Shown here: one piece after another, positions 41,967 through 50,975 of the stretch
Position numbering within the stretch: the stretch's first letter is position 1
Layout of the letters: each line of letters begins with the position of its first letter
Source: Saccharibacillus sp. O23
Lineage (GTDB): Bacteria > Bacillota > Bacilli > Paenibacillales > Paenibacillaceae
Length of the DNA: 64,000 nt
Direction of reading: 5' to 3'
Assembly (NCBI RefSeq): GCF_002205895.1
Contig: NZ_NJDE01000002.1
Span: forward strand, 248,001 to 312,000
The notes under the pieces: generated by a model
What the model was told of the DNA's origin: nothing
The model's input: only the letters and a program-made list of their open reading frames with translations
Database searches by the model: none
Translations under genes and position numbers: made by a program

Positions 41967-43355
41967 TCAGTTCGTTTGCGCGCGAGCGCTGTGTCGGCGG
42001 TACCAGATCGCGCTCAAGATCGCGACGAATGCCGAGATCGACAAGCCCCAATAGATATTGGAGTAAGCGGTCGAGAGCGGAAGGGCATGCTGCCATTCCA
42101 GCGCCGTAGTCGCCAAGGCCACGCTGAACGCTCCGCTGAAGAACTGAAGAAGCTGGAACAGTCCCATCCCGGAGCCGATAAACGATTCAGGCAGTACGCG
42201 GGACATCTCGTTCGAGAGACTGCTGGACAGCGCCGTAAACGAGATGCTCAAGATCATGTAGATGATCATCGCCGCGACCCAAGAATGGGTGATCAACAAA
42301 GCGAAGAGCAGCGTCGAGACGAGCAGCAGCGGCGGACCGTAACGCAGAATGCCGTGGTTGCCGTAGCGGTCGATGACTTTGCCGATCTTCCGCGAAGCGA
42401 TGATCGCCAGCAGCGAACCCGGGAAGATGATCAATCCGGCATGCCCGGCGGTAAACGCGAAATTCCGCGTCAGAATCTGCGGCAGCAGGAACAGCGTCGA
42501 GAAGTTGCAGATATACGCCGTCATCCCCGCCAACGCGAGCAGCAGATAACGTCGGTTGCCGAACAGCGAAGGCAGAACGAACGGATCTGGCGTCAGACGA
42601 ATGCGCATGATGAACAAGATCAGCGAGACAAGGCCGAGCGCGAGCAGCGCCCAGATCTGATTCGTCAGGAACAGCAGCAAGCTGGTAATGCCGACGGCCA
42701 GCAGCACGCCGCCGATCGCGTCGAACGAACCGCGTTTCGGCAGTTCTTTAGGCAGCAGCCAGAGGAAGAACGGTACGAGCAGCAGCACCGCGGCCGTAAT
42801 CGCGAACAGCCAATGCCAGCTCAAGTTCTCGACGATCAGACCGCCGATGACCGGGCCGAGACCCAGACCGAGCGATACGGCCGACATGACCGTCGCCATC
42901 GCGGATCCGCGGCGTTCGAGCGGGATATAGCGCGTGAACAGCACCATCGCGAGCGATACCGCGCCGCCTGCGCCCGCCGCTTGCACGATGCGGCAGAGCA
43001 GCAGCACGATAAAGCTCTGACTGAAGAATCCAATGATACCCGCGCCGCCCAGCGCCAGCAGGCCGGCGATCAGCAGACGGCGGAGCGGAACGAAGTCGGA
43101 CAACCGGCTGAACGTGATCGACGAGATCGCGAACATGATCGAATAGCCGGTGACGATCCAAGAAGCGGTGCTTGCCGAGATGCCGAAGTCGGCCGTCACG
43201 TCGGGCAGCGCCATATTGAACATGGCCGTGTTCATCACGACGAGAACGACGGCGAGGCTGAATACGAGAATGGTTAAGCCTTCGCGCGCGAGCAAGCTCG
43301 GCGGATGGGCGGATTGCGGCGATTCGGCCGCGTAAGAGGCTGTAGTAGGTTTCAT
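41967..43355 (-). CDS. MFS drug exporter
   Basis: A 462-residue transporter with 14 probable helices. VVLVVMNTAMFNMALPDVTADFGISASTASWIVTGYSIMFAISSITFSRLSDF carries DHA2-type motif D1 and A, and RIVQAAGAGGAVSLAMVLFTRYIP the G-rich antiporter motif. Its variant VMNTAMFNMALPDV is that of the YcnB/YubD-like exporters. ATG 43355 follows AAAGGAGAGCCCC. It is divergent from an ArsR-type regulator with a clear dyad between them, so it is probably repressed by it. Confidence 0.88.
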   Translation of the reverse strand: MKPTTASYAAESPQSAHPPSLLAREGLTILVFSLAVVLVVMNTAMFNMALPDVTADFGISASTASWIVTGYSIMFAISSITFSRLSDFVPLRRLLIAGLLALGGAGIIGFFSQSFIVLLLCRIVQAAGAGGAVSLAMVLFTRYIPLERRGSAMATVMSAVSLGLGLGPVIGGLIVENLSWHWLFAITAAVLLLVPFFLWLLPKELPKRGSFDAIGGVLLAVGITSLLLFLTNQIWALLALGLVSLILFIMRIRLTPDPFVLPSLFGNRRYLLLALAGMTAYICNFSTLFLLPQILTRNFAFTAGHAGLIIFPGSLLAIIASRKIGKVIDRYGNHGILRYGPPLLLVSTLLFALLITHSWVAAMIIYMILSISFTALSSSLSNEMSRVLPESFIGSGMGLFQLLQFFSGAFSVALATTALEWQHALPLSTAYSNIYWGLSISAFVAILSAIWYRRHSARAQTN

Positions 43356-43402
43356 GATGGGGCTCTCCTTTGTCTCCTGGCGGAGTTCTGTCTATTTCTA
43401 TA

Positions 43403-43420
43403 GTTCGGTAATTAACGAAC
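43403..43420. promoter_or_regulatory. candidate ArsR-type operator
   Basis: GTTCGGTAATTAACGAAC is an 18-bp dyad, 16 of 18 symmetric with a perfect GTTCG/CGAAC pair. It lies about 48 bases from the MFS start and 92 bases from the ArsR start. Confidence 0.6.
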
Positions 43421-43511
43421 AATTGGAGTATAGCAGGAGAATGAGGTAAAATACAATTGAAACTTGATTCAACGTCCGCCATGCACACATTCACGGTCAG
43501 GAGGAATCCGA

Positions 43512-43895
43512 ATGAAACCGCTCTATCATCCCGAGCGCAAAAATATAAATCTCGTCACGGTGCTCCACGCTCTAAGCGATCCGGCCCGGCTGGGCATCGT
43601 CGCGAAGGTCGCGCGCTGCGGCGAGCAGCCCTGCAAAAATTTCGACGTCGCGCTGGCGAAATCGACGCTTTCGCAGCATATCCGCATTCTGCGCGAAGCG
43701 GGCATCACGCGTACGCGCGCGCTCGGTACCCAACGTCTGATCTCGCTCCGCGCCGACGACTTGAACGAACGCTTCCCCGGACTGCTCGATTCGGTATTGG
43801 GCAGCTTCGAACAGGATCAGCTCGGTGCGCCGCCGAACCCCGAAGAAAAGACGGTTATTTCCGGAACGGCCTCGAACGCGCAAGAACGGCATTGA
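43512..43895 (+). CDS. ArsR-family transcriptional regulator
   Basis: A 127-residue winged-helix regulator. LHALSDPARLGIVAKVARCG, NFDVALAKSTLSQHIRILREAGI and TRALGTQRLISLRADDL are the ArsR core helices and wing. It has no CxC metal motif in the recognition helix (KSTLSQH), so it is likely a non-metal sensor like YdfF. ATG 43512 follows TCAGGAGGAATCCG. Probably controls the divergent exporter. Confidence 0.88.
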   Translation: MKPLYHPERKNINLVTVLHALSDPARLGIVAKVARCGEQPCKNFDVALAKSTLSQHIRILREAGITRTRALGTQRLISLRADDLNERFPGLLDSVLGSFEQDQLGAPPNPEEKTVISGTASNAQERH

Positions 43896-43921
43896 TCCGA
43901 AACGAACCCGACGCGAATACG

Positions 43922-43964
43922 AAGAACCCGAACGGCCGCAAACGGGCCGAACGGGTTCTTTTTA
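43922..43964 (+). terminator. intrinsic terminator
   Basis: AAGAACCCG pairs with CGGGTTCTT, with an inner CGGCC/GGCCG pair, and a T run follows. Confidence 0.75.
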
Positions 43965-44080
43965 TATAGGCCGGCGTTTGGGACGGGAAGCGTCTAACGT
44001 TACAAGGAGTAGGCGAATGCTTCAAATCGAAAAAGCAGGGTTAAGCCGATGAAGAAGGAGAAAGAGAAGGAGATGACCTC

Positions 44081-45118
44081 ATGACGAGCAAACTTTCGAT
44101 TTGGCGCCGCTCTATCCCTTACAATACCGGACAAAGCAAATACGACGAGCTGGAGCTCCGAAACGAAAACCCGTCTAAAGCTCTCGCCGGGATTCGGGCG
44201 CTTGCCGCACTTAAAAGACCTTACGCCGGGAAGCGAAGGCATCGCATTCATGAAGCGACTTACGCGATCGAGATTCAAGGCGGCGAAGCGGCGGAAACTT
44301 ACGATGACGTTCCCTGCCTGATCCCTTACTTGGCCGAAGGCAGCGATCGGGCCGTTATCATCGTCCCCGGCGGCGGATACGTCACCCGTTCCGTCAAACA
44401 TGAAGGCGAAGGAATCGCCCGATCGCTTAACGAAGCGGGAATATCGGCTTTCGTGCTGGAATATCGGCTGAACCCTTACAAAGCGCCGGTTCCTTTTCTG
44501 GATTTGCAGCGAAGCGTTCGATATGTTCGCTCCCATGCCCGGCAGTTCGGCCTTCACCCGCAGAAGATCGGCGTGCTCGGTTTCTCGGCGGGCGGGCATA
44601 TGGCCGCGGTACTGATGACGCTGCTGCGCGGTTCTTCCGTGAACGCGCAAGGTTACGACGAAGACGATATCGACCGCGCAGACGACCGTCCGGATCTAGC
44701 CGGATTAGTCTATCCGCTGCTTGATTGCGGCGATCTGCCTTCCGTCGCGGTTTCTCTTTTCCATAAGGAAGACGCGGAAGATGAACGAACGCGCAAGCGG
44801 CTGCTCGATCATTATTCGCCGGCACAGCATGTCCGGCCGGGCGACCCGCCGCAGTTTCTATGCTTCGGCGACAACGATATGCTGATCGGCTCCCGAGGCA
44901 TTCTGGATTATAAGCGAAGCCTGGATGACAACGGCGTGCCGAATAGGCTGCTGACGCTCGAAGGAGCGAACCACGGTTTCGGAGACTGCGAAGCGAACGG
45001 TCTCGCGGAACGGCTGGTGGTGTCCGACAAATACGCCTATTGGAAAAAAGCGTTTGCCGATTGGGCCAATGCGATCTTCGACGGAGACCCCGAAACGCCG
45101 AGTTCTGGGCAGCCCTAA
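44081..45118 (+). CDS. alpha/beta-hydrolase, esterase-like
   Basis: A 345-residue cytoplasmic hydrolase of the BD-FAE/acetyl esterase type. The oxyanion loop is VIIVPGGGYVTRS (HGGG variant PGGG), the nucleophile Ser is in GVLGFSAGGHMAA, the acid Asp in FGDNDMLI and the histidine in GANHGFGDC. Such enzymes deacetylate sugars or feruloyl esters. It has about 80 extra N-terminal residues before the core fold. ATG 44081 follows AGAAGGAGATGACCTC. It is alone between two terminators. Confidence 0.85.
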   Translation: MTSKLSIWRRSIPYNTGQSKYDELELRNENPSKALAGIRALAALKRPYAGKRRHRIHEATYAIEIQGGEAAETYDDVPCLIPYLAEGSDRAVIIVPGGGYVTRSVKHEGEGIARSLNEAGISAFVLEYRLNPYKAPVPFLDLQRSVRYVRSHARQFGLHPQKIGVLGFSAGGHMAAVLMTLLRGSSVNAQGYDEDDIDRADDRPDLAGLVYPLLDCGDLPSVAVSLFHKEDAEDERTRKRLLDHYSPAQHVRPGDPPQFLCFGDNDMLIGSRGILDYKRSLDDNGVPNRLLTLEGANHGFGDCEANGLAERLVVSDKYAYWKKAFADWANAIFDGDPETPSSGQP

Positions 45119-45129
45119 AGAAAATAAAA

Positions 45130-45164
45130 AAAGCCGGAACGCGATTGAGCCGCGTTCCGGCTTT
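45130..45164. terminator. bidirectional intrinsic terminator
   Basis: AAAGCCGGAACGCG pairs perfectly with CGCGTTCCGGCTTT around a 7-base loop; shared by the esterase and the convergent cupin gene. Confidence 0.85.
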
Positions 45165-45203
45165 CTTATCTTCTTCTTTTGATCCTTTTGGTCCATGCAA
45201 ACG

Positions 45204-45545
45204 TCAAATGTTTTTCGCGTACTCTTCGCTCGGCGTGTCGATCAAGACTACCGACAGGCTCGAGCGGGCATCGTCCGCGCTGCGGTAAGCGAACGCTTCA
45301 TGGCCTTCGACGCGTACCAGATCGCCGGCCTTCACCGGAGTCTCGACGCCGTCGGCGATCATGAAGCCGCTGCCTTCCAATACGGTCAGATACAAGGTCG
45401 CGCCCGGATGGTTATGCGTCGGAAGCTGATGTCCCGGTCCGAAATTCAATACGAACGCCGTATGGCTTTCTTTTTTGAACACGATTTTCTTCGTAAACTT
45501 GTCTGCCCGGTATTCCTGAAAGGTACTTAACGCTTGCTTTTCCAT
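45204..45545 (-). CDS. cupin-domain protein
   Basis: A 113-residue single cupin barrel. The metal-binding motif 1 is PTHNHPGATLYLTVLEG (two His and the later Glu), motif 2 VKAGDLVRVEGHEAFAY. Small cupins of this type act as metal-dependent isomerases, dioxygenases or sensors; nothing here fixes the function. ATG 45545 follows GAGGAGTGAGTCATAG. Monocistronic. Confidence 0.85.
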   Translation of the reverse strand: MEKQALSTFQEYRADKFTKKIVFKKESHTAFVLNFGPGHQLPTHNHPGATLYLTVLEGSGFMIADGVETPVKAGDLVRVEGHEAFAYRSADDARSSLSVVLIDTPSEEYAKNI

Positions 45546-45699
45546 CTATGACTCACTCCTCGATTGGATTGTCGGATCTTCGGATCGCGTCTTCGTTTTC
45601 ATTATAGACGACCGATCGCGAAGACTCGTGATTTGAGTCACAAATCTTGATAAAGATTCTCATTGCGTAAAAAAGAAAAACCGCGACCGAACGGGGAGG

Positions 45700-46323
45700 T
45701 CAAGCGACCTCGTCCCGTTTGCGCGGCATGACCGCAGCCGGTTTCTTCGCGCTGCGATCCGCGGTGATCAGATCGATCGCTTTGGTCGCGACCACCAGCA
45801 TGATGATCGTGAACATCAGTTTCTCGATCCCGATAATGAAAAACGAAGAGACGGCGACCAGCGCGTCGCACAGCAGCAGCGCGTAGCTGACTTTCCAACC
45901 CCAGAATTTGTGCATGAGCTGCGCGATAATGACCGTTCCGGCCGTCGTGCCGCCCGCGCGGATGATCAAGCCGATTCCGAATCCGATCATGGCGCCGCCG
46001 AAGATCGCATTGACCATCAGATCGTCCGAAGGAATCCGCCAATGTTCGGTCAGATGCAGCAGCAGCGAATGAAGCGAAACCGCGACGACGGTATACGCGA
46101 TCGTTCTGCGAGACAGCAGCTTATAACCGATCCCCACCAGCGCCAGATTGATCAGCAGCCCGGTCAAGCCCGGCGACCATTGGAACACGTAATACAAAAT
46201 AACGGTGATCCCTACGACGCCGCCTTCGGCCAGCCCGTGCGGAATGACGAACACGTTGATGCCGATCGCGAAAGCCAGAGCGCCGATCGCGATCAACAGC
46301 AGGTCCATGCCTGTTTTCTTCAC
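45700..46323 (-). CDS. YitT-family membrane protein
   Basis: A 207-residue protein with five or six helices, matching the first domain of YitT/YczE proteins: LLLIAIGALAFAIGINVFVIPHGLAEGGVVGITVILYYVF, GFGIGLIIRAGGTTAGTVIIAQLMHKFWGW. The C-terminal DUF2179 domain usual for YitT is missing, so it is a short form. GTG 46323 is used (MKKTGMDLLLI) with GAAGG eight bases ahead; the longer frame to 46431 lacks a ribosome site. Transport or regulatory role unknown. Confidence 0.85.
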   Translation of the reverse strand: MKKTGMDLLLIAIGALAFAIGINVFVIPHGLAEGGVVGITVILYYVFQWSPGLTGLLINLALVGIGYKLLSRRTIAYTVVAVSLHSLLLHLTEHWRIPSDDLMVNAIFGGAMIGFGIGLIIRAGGTTAGTVIIAQLMHKFWGWKVSYALLLCDALVAVSSFFIIGIEKLMFTIIMLVVATKAIDLITADRSAKKPAAVMPRKRDEVA

Positions 46324-46492
46324 TCGAATAGCCTTCTTTCCCGCAATGCATTGCTGTCCACATTTAATCACGGAGGCGGGAAAATTCTCAAGAACTTGGA
46401 CTACCAAGATACCATGCTGCTTCATTAGCAAGCTAAAGAAAGCCGCAGCGGCGCATAAGGCAGACTCGGTCTTCGGGAACGGTTCGAAGGAT

Positions 46493-46861
46493 TCAGAGCG
46501 GTCGGGGAGACACGGAAGAAGAATCGGCGGCGATCAACGATTCGATATGCTGTTCGCCCCAGTCGACGATGGACGAGATCAGCGGAACCAACGCTTGCCC
46601 CGAAGGCGTGAGCGAATATTCCACGCGCAGCGGAATCTCCGGATACTGTTCGCGATGCACGATGCCGTAATCGATCAGTTCTTTGAGGCAGTTGGTGAGC
46701 ATGGTTCCGGTAATGCCGTCCAAACCGCGCTTCAATTCGTTATACCGCACGACCGGCTGATTGGAGAGCATGGAGAGAATCGGCAGATTCCATTTACCTC
46801 CGATCACGCCGAACGCGAACGTGGCCGGGCAGAGCTGCTGCAAGTTTTCTTTGTACTGCAT
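46493..46861 (-). CDS. HxlR-family transcriptional regulator
   Basis: A 122-residue winged-helix regulator. CPATFAFGVIGGKWNLPILSMLSNQPVVRYNELKRGLDGITGTMLTNCLKELIDYGIVHREQYPEIPLRVEYSLTPSGQALVPLI is the whole HxlR domain, compressed here to key parts. The Cys near the N terminus (Cys12 in QLCPAT) is in the place where YodB/HypR-type HxlR proteins sense thiol-reactive stress. ATG 46861 follows AAGGAGATAGGTCCG. Divergent from a DsbA-like gene. Confidence 0.88.
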   Translation of the reverse strand: MQYKENLQQLCPATFAFGVIGGKWNLPILSMLSNQPVVRYNELKRGLDGITGTMLTNCLKELIDYGIVHREQYPEIPLRVEYSLTPSGQALVPLISSIVDWGEQHIESLIAADSSSVSPRPL

Positions 46862-46896
46862 CGGACCTATCTCCTTATCCAAATTGATTTCTCAAT

Positions 46897-46913
46897 AGTA
46901 TACTTTTTATACT
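46897..46913. promoter_or_regulatory. HxlR-type operator
   Basis: AGTAT, seven bases, ATACT: a perfect dyad of the form bound by YodB-like HxlR regulators (paired GTA/TAC elements). It lies 36 bases ahead of the hxlR start and just upstream of the dsbA-like promoter. Confidence 0.6.
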
Positions 46914-46934
46914 TGGTCAGAAAAATGATCGTAC

Positions 46935-46962
46935 TTGTCGAAAGGATACCTTGTTCTATAAT
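46935..46962 (+). promoter_or_regulatory. promoter of the DsbA-like gene
   Basis: TTGTCG (46935-46940), 16-base spacer, perfect TATAAT (46957-46962), 36 bases before the start codon. Confidence 0.55.
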
Positions 46963-46997
46963 AATAAGCAAGAACAAGAGAGAAAGGAACGATTCTA

Positions 46998-47951
46998 ATG
47001 AACACGCATTCTTCCGATTCCGGCCAAAAGCCGGGCAATAAGCCTAACATGGTCTGCGATCTGCAAACCGGGATTTGCGGCGAAGTCGAAGACGCCGGGA
47101 TCGAAATGTTCGAGTTGGCCGCGCCGGCTCCGCAAATCACCCTTTACTATGTCACCGATCCGATCTGCTCGCATTGTTGGGCGCTCGAACCGGTCTTGAA
47201 CCGTTTCCTGTGGCAGTACGGGCGGCATGTGAATGTTCGAACGGTGATGGGCGGTCTGCTGCCGGGATGGTCCGGTTTCGCCGACAAGGCGAACGGGATC
47301 GGACAGCCTTCCGACGTGGCCGGGCATTGGCGCGAAGTCGGCGAACATTCCCGTATGCCGATCGACGGATCGCTCTGGCTTACCGATCCGATTCAGTCGT
47401 CTTATCCGCCTTCGCGCGTATTCAAAGTAATTCAGGCTCGCTACCCCGGCCGGGAAAACGATTATCTGCGTCTGGCCCGCGAAGACGTCTTCGTGTTCGA
47501 CCGGAATATCGGGCAAGAACGCGTGCTGATCCCACGGCTGAACGCGATGGGACTCGACGGAAAAGCGATCATGGCGGAAGCCGGTACCGAAGCGGCACAG
47601 GATCTGCTGGATCAGGATTTCGCGCTGGTCGCCCGTCTCGGGGTGCGGGGATTCCCGACGATCGTGCTGGCCGACGACAAGGGACAGGCCGTCAAGATCG
47701 TCGGCGTTCGTCCGCTGGAGACGTATGTCGAAGGTCTGGAACGTCTGCTCGGCCGAACCGTCGAACCTGAACCGGTACCCGAACTTGAAGATTGGCTAAA
47801 AAAAGGACAGACGCTGTTCGCCCGAGAGATCGAGGTCATGTACGATCTGAAGCCCGATGAAGTGGAGAATTTTATCAACGGGCGATTAGAAACGGGTCAA
47901 TACGGGATCTGTGAAATTCTGGACGAACTTCTTGTGCAAAAGGTACGCTAG
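46998..47951 (+). CDS. DsbA-family thiol oxidoreductase, FrnE/SpxH-like
   Basis: A 317-residue cytoplasmic protein with a thioredoxin fold interrupted by a helical domain. The active site CSHC is in YYVTDPICSHCWALEP, and the cis-Pro loop in LGVRGFPTIVLADDKG. It has an N-terminal extension with two more Cys (MVCDLQTGICGEV), and a helical C-terminal tail of about 80 residues. The pairing with an HxlR regulator fits thiol or electrophile stress. ATG 46998 follows GAGAAAGGAACGATTCTA. Confidence 0.85.
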   Translation: MNTHSSDSGQKPGNKPNMVCDLQTGICGEVEDAGIEMFELAAPAPQITLYYVTDPICSHCWALEPVLNRFLWQYGRHVNVRTVMGGLLPGWSGFADKANGIGQPSDVAGHWREVGEHSRMPIDGSLWLTDPIQSSYPPSRVFKVIQARYPGRENDYLRLAREDVFVFDRNIGQERVLIPRLNAMGLDGKAIMAEAGTEAAQDLLDQDFALVARLGVRGFPTIVLADDKGQAVKIVGVRPLETYVEGLERLLGRTVEPEPVPELEDWLKKGQTLFAREIEVMYDLKPDEVENFINGRLETGQYGICEILDELLVQKVR

Positions 47952-48033
47952 AACCAAATCGACCACAAATTTCTCGCTTCGATCATCCTGTGTTACAATC
48001 AAAGGAGGACACAAACAAAGAGGAGCAAACGAG

Positions 48034-48366
48034 ATGCAATTGATCGGACAAGAGGTAGAGCACGTTACCTACGGGCAGGGGCAGATCGTTCAGAACGAAG
48101 ACAAGCGAATCGAAGTGAACTTCTCCGGCGAGACGGAAAACAAGAAGTTCATGTATCCGGATGCTTTCGAACAGTTCCTCAGCATGACCGACGCGGCTTC
48201 TCAGGAAAAAGTATTAAAAGAAGTCGAACTTCTCAAAGAAGCTCGCCAAGCGAACGTCGACCGCATGGAGCGCGAACATCAAGAAGGGCGCGCAGCGGAG
48301 GCGGCCGCCAAGAAAACGAGAAAGTCGCCGGCCAAAGCCAAAAAAGAAGCGGCCGCGGCAAAGTGA
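48034..48366 (+). CDS. small Tudor-like protein with basic tail
   Basis: A 110-residue protein. The first 45 residues (LIGQEVEHVTYGQGQIVQNEDKRIEVNFSGETENKKFMYPDAF) look like the small beta-barrel (Tudor/CarD-like) found at the end of UvrD/PcrA helicases, V.H..YG.G.I. The rest is a charged helix with an Ala/Lys-rich tail (KKTRKSPAKAKKEAAAAK) suited to bind nucleic acid or RNA polymerase. ATG 48034 follows AGAGGAGCAAACGAG. Function not established. Confidence 0.7.
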   Translation: MQLIGQEVEHVTYGQGQIVQNEDKRIEVNFSGETENKKFMYPDAFEQFLSMTDAASQEKVLKEVELLKEARQANVDRMEREHQEGRAAEAAAKKTRKSPAKAKKEAAAAK

Positions 48367-48427
48367 ACAGTTCTCCCGTCCATTCGGCAGACGCCGGAAG
48401 ACGCGCGAAAGAAACCGAATCAGACAT

Positions 48428-48473
48428 AAAAAAGCCGATCGATCCGTATGTTAGCGGATTCGATCGGCTTTTT
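48428..48473. terminator. bidirectional intrinsic terminator
   Basis: AAAAGCCGATCGATCCG pairs with CGGATTCGATCGGCTTTT (one bulge) around an 8-base loop, between convergent genes. Confidence 0.8.
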
Positions 48474-48474
48474 A

Positions 48475-49902
48475 TTATTTCCGGTCCGTTCGTCGTTCGA
48501 AGTCGGGGCGCGGCGGTACGCTCGAAGCCAGCAGGATCAGCGCCGCGGCCGTCAAGACGAGGCCCAACGTCCGAAGACCGGCCCCGGTGAATTCGCCGCC
48601 CATCGCGAGACCGGTCAGCAGCGAAGAGAAGATCGTGCCGAGATAACGAAACGTGTTGAATAGTCCGGAAACGACGCCGGCCGATTCTTTCGGCGTGCTC
48701 GCGAAAAGCGCGGACTGCATCGCGACGCCGTTCAGTCCGTTGGCGATGCCGAAAGCGGCGAGGATCAAAACGATCAGAAACAAAGACGAGCCGTCGTTCA
48801 AGAAGACGAGGCCGATCGAGCCTGCCGTCATCGCGAGCGCGGAAATCCGCAGCACGACGGCCGCTCCCGCGCGTTCGACCCAACGGCCCGCGATCGGCGA
48901 GAAGAAGAGCGAGCATAGACCCAGACTGAGCATCAGCAGTCCGGCTCGGGATTCGTTCATATGACGGACCTGCTGCAAATACGAAGGAAGACCGAAAAAG
49001 ACGGCATAAAAAAGCAGGTTCGCCAGCATGAACTCCATATTGACCCGGGTAAGGGCCGGATACCGGACGAACAGCCGCAGCGGAACGAAAGGCGCCTCCG
49101 CGCGAAGCTCGTGCCGGACGAATAGCGCGAACAAAGTCGCGCCGATCGCTGTCCAAACGGCGGCCGGTCCGCTGCCCGATCGAAGCGAACCGCCCGGCTC
49201 GAACGACAGCAGCCCGACGAACAAGGTCGACAGCCCGGCGGCGAACAGAAGCGTGCCCGGCAGATCGAAGCGTGTGATCCAGAAGCGCAAAGACGAGGTA
49301 TCGGCGGCTTCGCCCGCTGCCGCTATCTTGATGTCGCGAGGAATCGTTCTGCGAGCCAGTGCGAAACCCGCTGCGGCAAGCGGCAGATTCGCGAGAAAGA
49401 TCGCCGGCCATCCCCAATGGGCGGTCAATAGGCCGCCGATAAACGGACCGATCGCCGCGGCGCCCGACAGGAAGATCGACAAGGTCGCGAGTGCCGAAGC
49501 CTGCCGCTCGTGAACATGGACGCGGACGATCGCCATGCCTACCGCGACCATCATGCTCGTGCCGATCGACTGGACGATCCGCAGCGCGATCAACCAAACG
49601 AAATTCGCCGACAAAGGCGCGGCGGCCGAGGCGGCGAACGCGACCACCAAGCCGCTTAGAAAAATACGGCGGCGACCGAACAAATCCCCGGCTTTGCCCA
49701 TAATCGGTTGAGCCGCGGCGCTCGAAACGTAGAACGCCAAGACGATCCAAGATACGCTCGTATAATCGAGGTTGAACGCTTGCTGCAGCGCGGGGATCGC
49801 CACGGACACCATCGACGAGTTGAGCGGATTGAGCATCACGCCCAGTCCGATCGAGATCATCAGCAGACGGGAGTTTGCTTTCGAGAAAATTTCGTTTTTC
49901 AT
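48475..49902 (-). CDS. DHA2-family MFS exporter
   Basis: A 475-residue transporter with 14 helices. GVMLNPLNSSMVSVAIPALQQAFNLDYTSVSWIVLAFYVSSAAAQPIMGKAGDLFGRRRIF carries D1 and A motifs, RIVQSIGTSMMVAVGMAIVR and GPFIGGLLTAHWGWPAIFLANLP motifs B and C. ATG 49902 is used: AAGGAGG is seven bases upstream, while ATG 49908 nearly touches it. Divergent from a LysR regulator, which likely controls it. Confidence 0.88.
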   Translation of the reverse strand: MKNEIFSKANSRLLMISIGLGVMLNPLNSSMVSVAIPALQQAFNLDYTSVSWIVLAFYVSSAAAQPIMGKAGDLFGRRRIFLSGLVVAFAASAAAPLSANFVWLIALRIVQSIGTSMMVAVGMAIVRVHVHERQASALATLSIFLSGAAAIGPFIGGLLTAHWGWPAIFLANLPLAAAGFALARRTIPRDIKIAAAGEAADTSSLRFWITRFDLPGTLLFAAGLSTLFVGLLSFEPGGSLRSGSGPAAVWTAIGATLFALFVRHELRAEAPFVPLRLFVRYPALTRVNMEFMLANLLFYAVFFGLPSYLQQVRHMNESRAGLLMLSLGLCSLFFSPIAGRWVERAGAAVVLRISALAMTAGSIGLVFLNDGSSLFLIVLILAAFGIANGLNGVAMQSALFASTPKESAGVVSGLFNTFRYLGTIFSSLLTGLAMGGEFTGAGLRTLGLVLTAAALILLASSVPPRPDFERRTDRK

Positions 49903-50024
49903 GATCATTCCTCCTTAACTTGCCATGAATGAAGCTTAACGCAGCAGAATCATTTCCTCCAACGCCTTTTATGCTATGATTTCATAGACTGGAAGGAATG
50001 ACGAAGAAAAGGGAGGAAAGCGAA

Positions 50025-50897
50025 ATGGAGCTGCTGCAGCTGCAGTATTTCATCGAAGTCGCCCGACTGGAGCATATGACGGAAGCGGCTCGAAGTCTGC
50101 ACGTCACGCAATCTTCGCTCAGCAAAACGATTCAGAGACTCGAAGAAGATCTGGGCGCTCCGCTGTTCGATCGGACGAACCGGAAGCTGCGTTTGAACGA
50201 CTTCGGCCGTCTTTTTCTTGCGAGAGCGGAGCGGGCTTTGTTCGAGTTGGAGCAGGGCCGCCGGGAATTGCGGGATCTGGCCGACCGGGAATCGGGTACG
50301 CTGAAGCTTGCCGTGACGGCCGCCAGCGTGCTGCCGCCTATTCTTAGCGAATTCCGCAAACGGATGCCCGAGGTCCGATTCCATGCGGAACGGTTGACGA
50401 AGATGGAGACGACGGAGCGGCTGCTGCGGGGAGAGATCGATTACGCGTTATCTTCGCCTTCCGCGCAAGTCGAAGGGATCGTCTGCCGGATCGTGCATAT
50501 CGATCCGATCGTCGCGGCCGTTCCCGCCTCGCATCCGTTAGCAGGCCGTGACCTGCTTTCTTTGAAAGAACTTCGTGGAGAACCGTTGATCGGCGCGAAA
50601 AAAGGCTACGGCACCCGCGATCTGGTGGAGCGGGTCGCAGCCGGCTATGGTTTCGAGCCTGACTACGTCTATGAAGGCGACGAGCCGTCCCGGTTGATTC
50701 CGCTGGCGGAAGCCGATATCGGAATCGCCCTTATTCCGGCGACGGCGCGGGAAGATCGGCCAGGCGTGCGCTATATCCCGTTAGAGGAACCGGAGCTGAA
50801 GCGCGAAATCGCGCTGCTCCGCAACCAACACCGATACTTGTCCCGCGCGGCGGCGGCGTTTCGGGACATCGTGATCGAATATTTTGCTGCCGAATAA
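50025..50897 (+). CDS. LysR-family transcriptional regulator
   Basis: A 290-residue LysR protein: helix-turn-helix in LQYFIEVARLEHMTEAARSLHVTQSSLSKTIQRLEEDLGAPLFDRTNRKLRLNDFG and a ligand domain from about residue 90, similar in style to YybE-like regulators of drug exporters. ATG 50025 follows GGGAGGAAAGCGAA; the longer frame from 49998 is not needed. Divergent from the MFS exporter by 122 bases, the likely target. Confidence 0.9.
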   Translation: MELLQLQYFIEVARLEHMTEAARSLHVTQSSLSKTIQRLEEDLGAPLFDRTNRKLRLNDFGRLFLARAERALFELEQGRRELRDLADRESGTLKLAVTAASVLPPILSEFRKRMPEVRFHAERLTKMETTERLLRGEIDYALSSPSAQVEGIVCRIVHIDPIVAAVPASHPLAGRDLLSLKELRGEPLIGAKKGYGTRDLVERVAAGYGFEPDYVYEGDEPSRLIPLAEADIGIALIPATAREDRPGVRYIPLEEPELKREIALLRNQHRYLSRAAAAFRDIVIEYFAAE

Positions 50898-50940
50898 TCC
50901 GAGAACGCGACAAAGTAGCGATATAACTCCCATTTTATAT

Positions 50941-50969
50941 TTGACTACGCGGTCAAGAACTGATACACT
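50941..50969 (+). promoter_or_regulatory. tetR promoter with overlapping operator
   Basis: TTGACTACGCGGTCAA (50941-50956) is a dyad with TTGAC/GTCAA arms. Its first six bases are also the -35 (TTGACT), with a 17-base spacer to TACACT (50964-50969). Transcription should begin at or next to the A of ATG 50976, so the mRNA is probably leaderless. The same dyad, two bases different, lies at 51644. Confidence 0.7.
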
Positions 50970-50975
50970 CCTTGC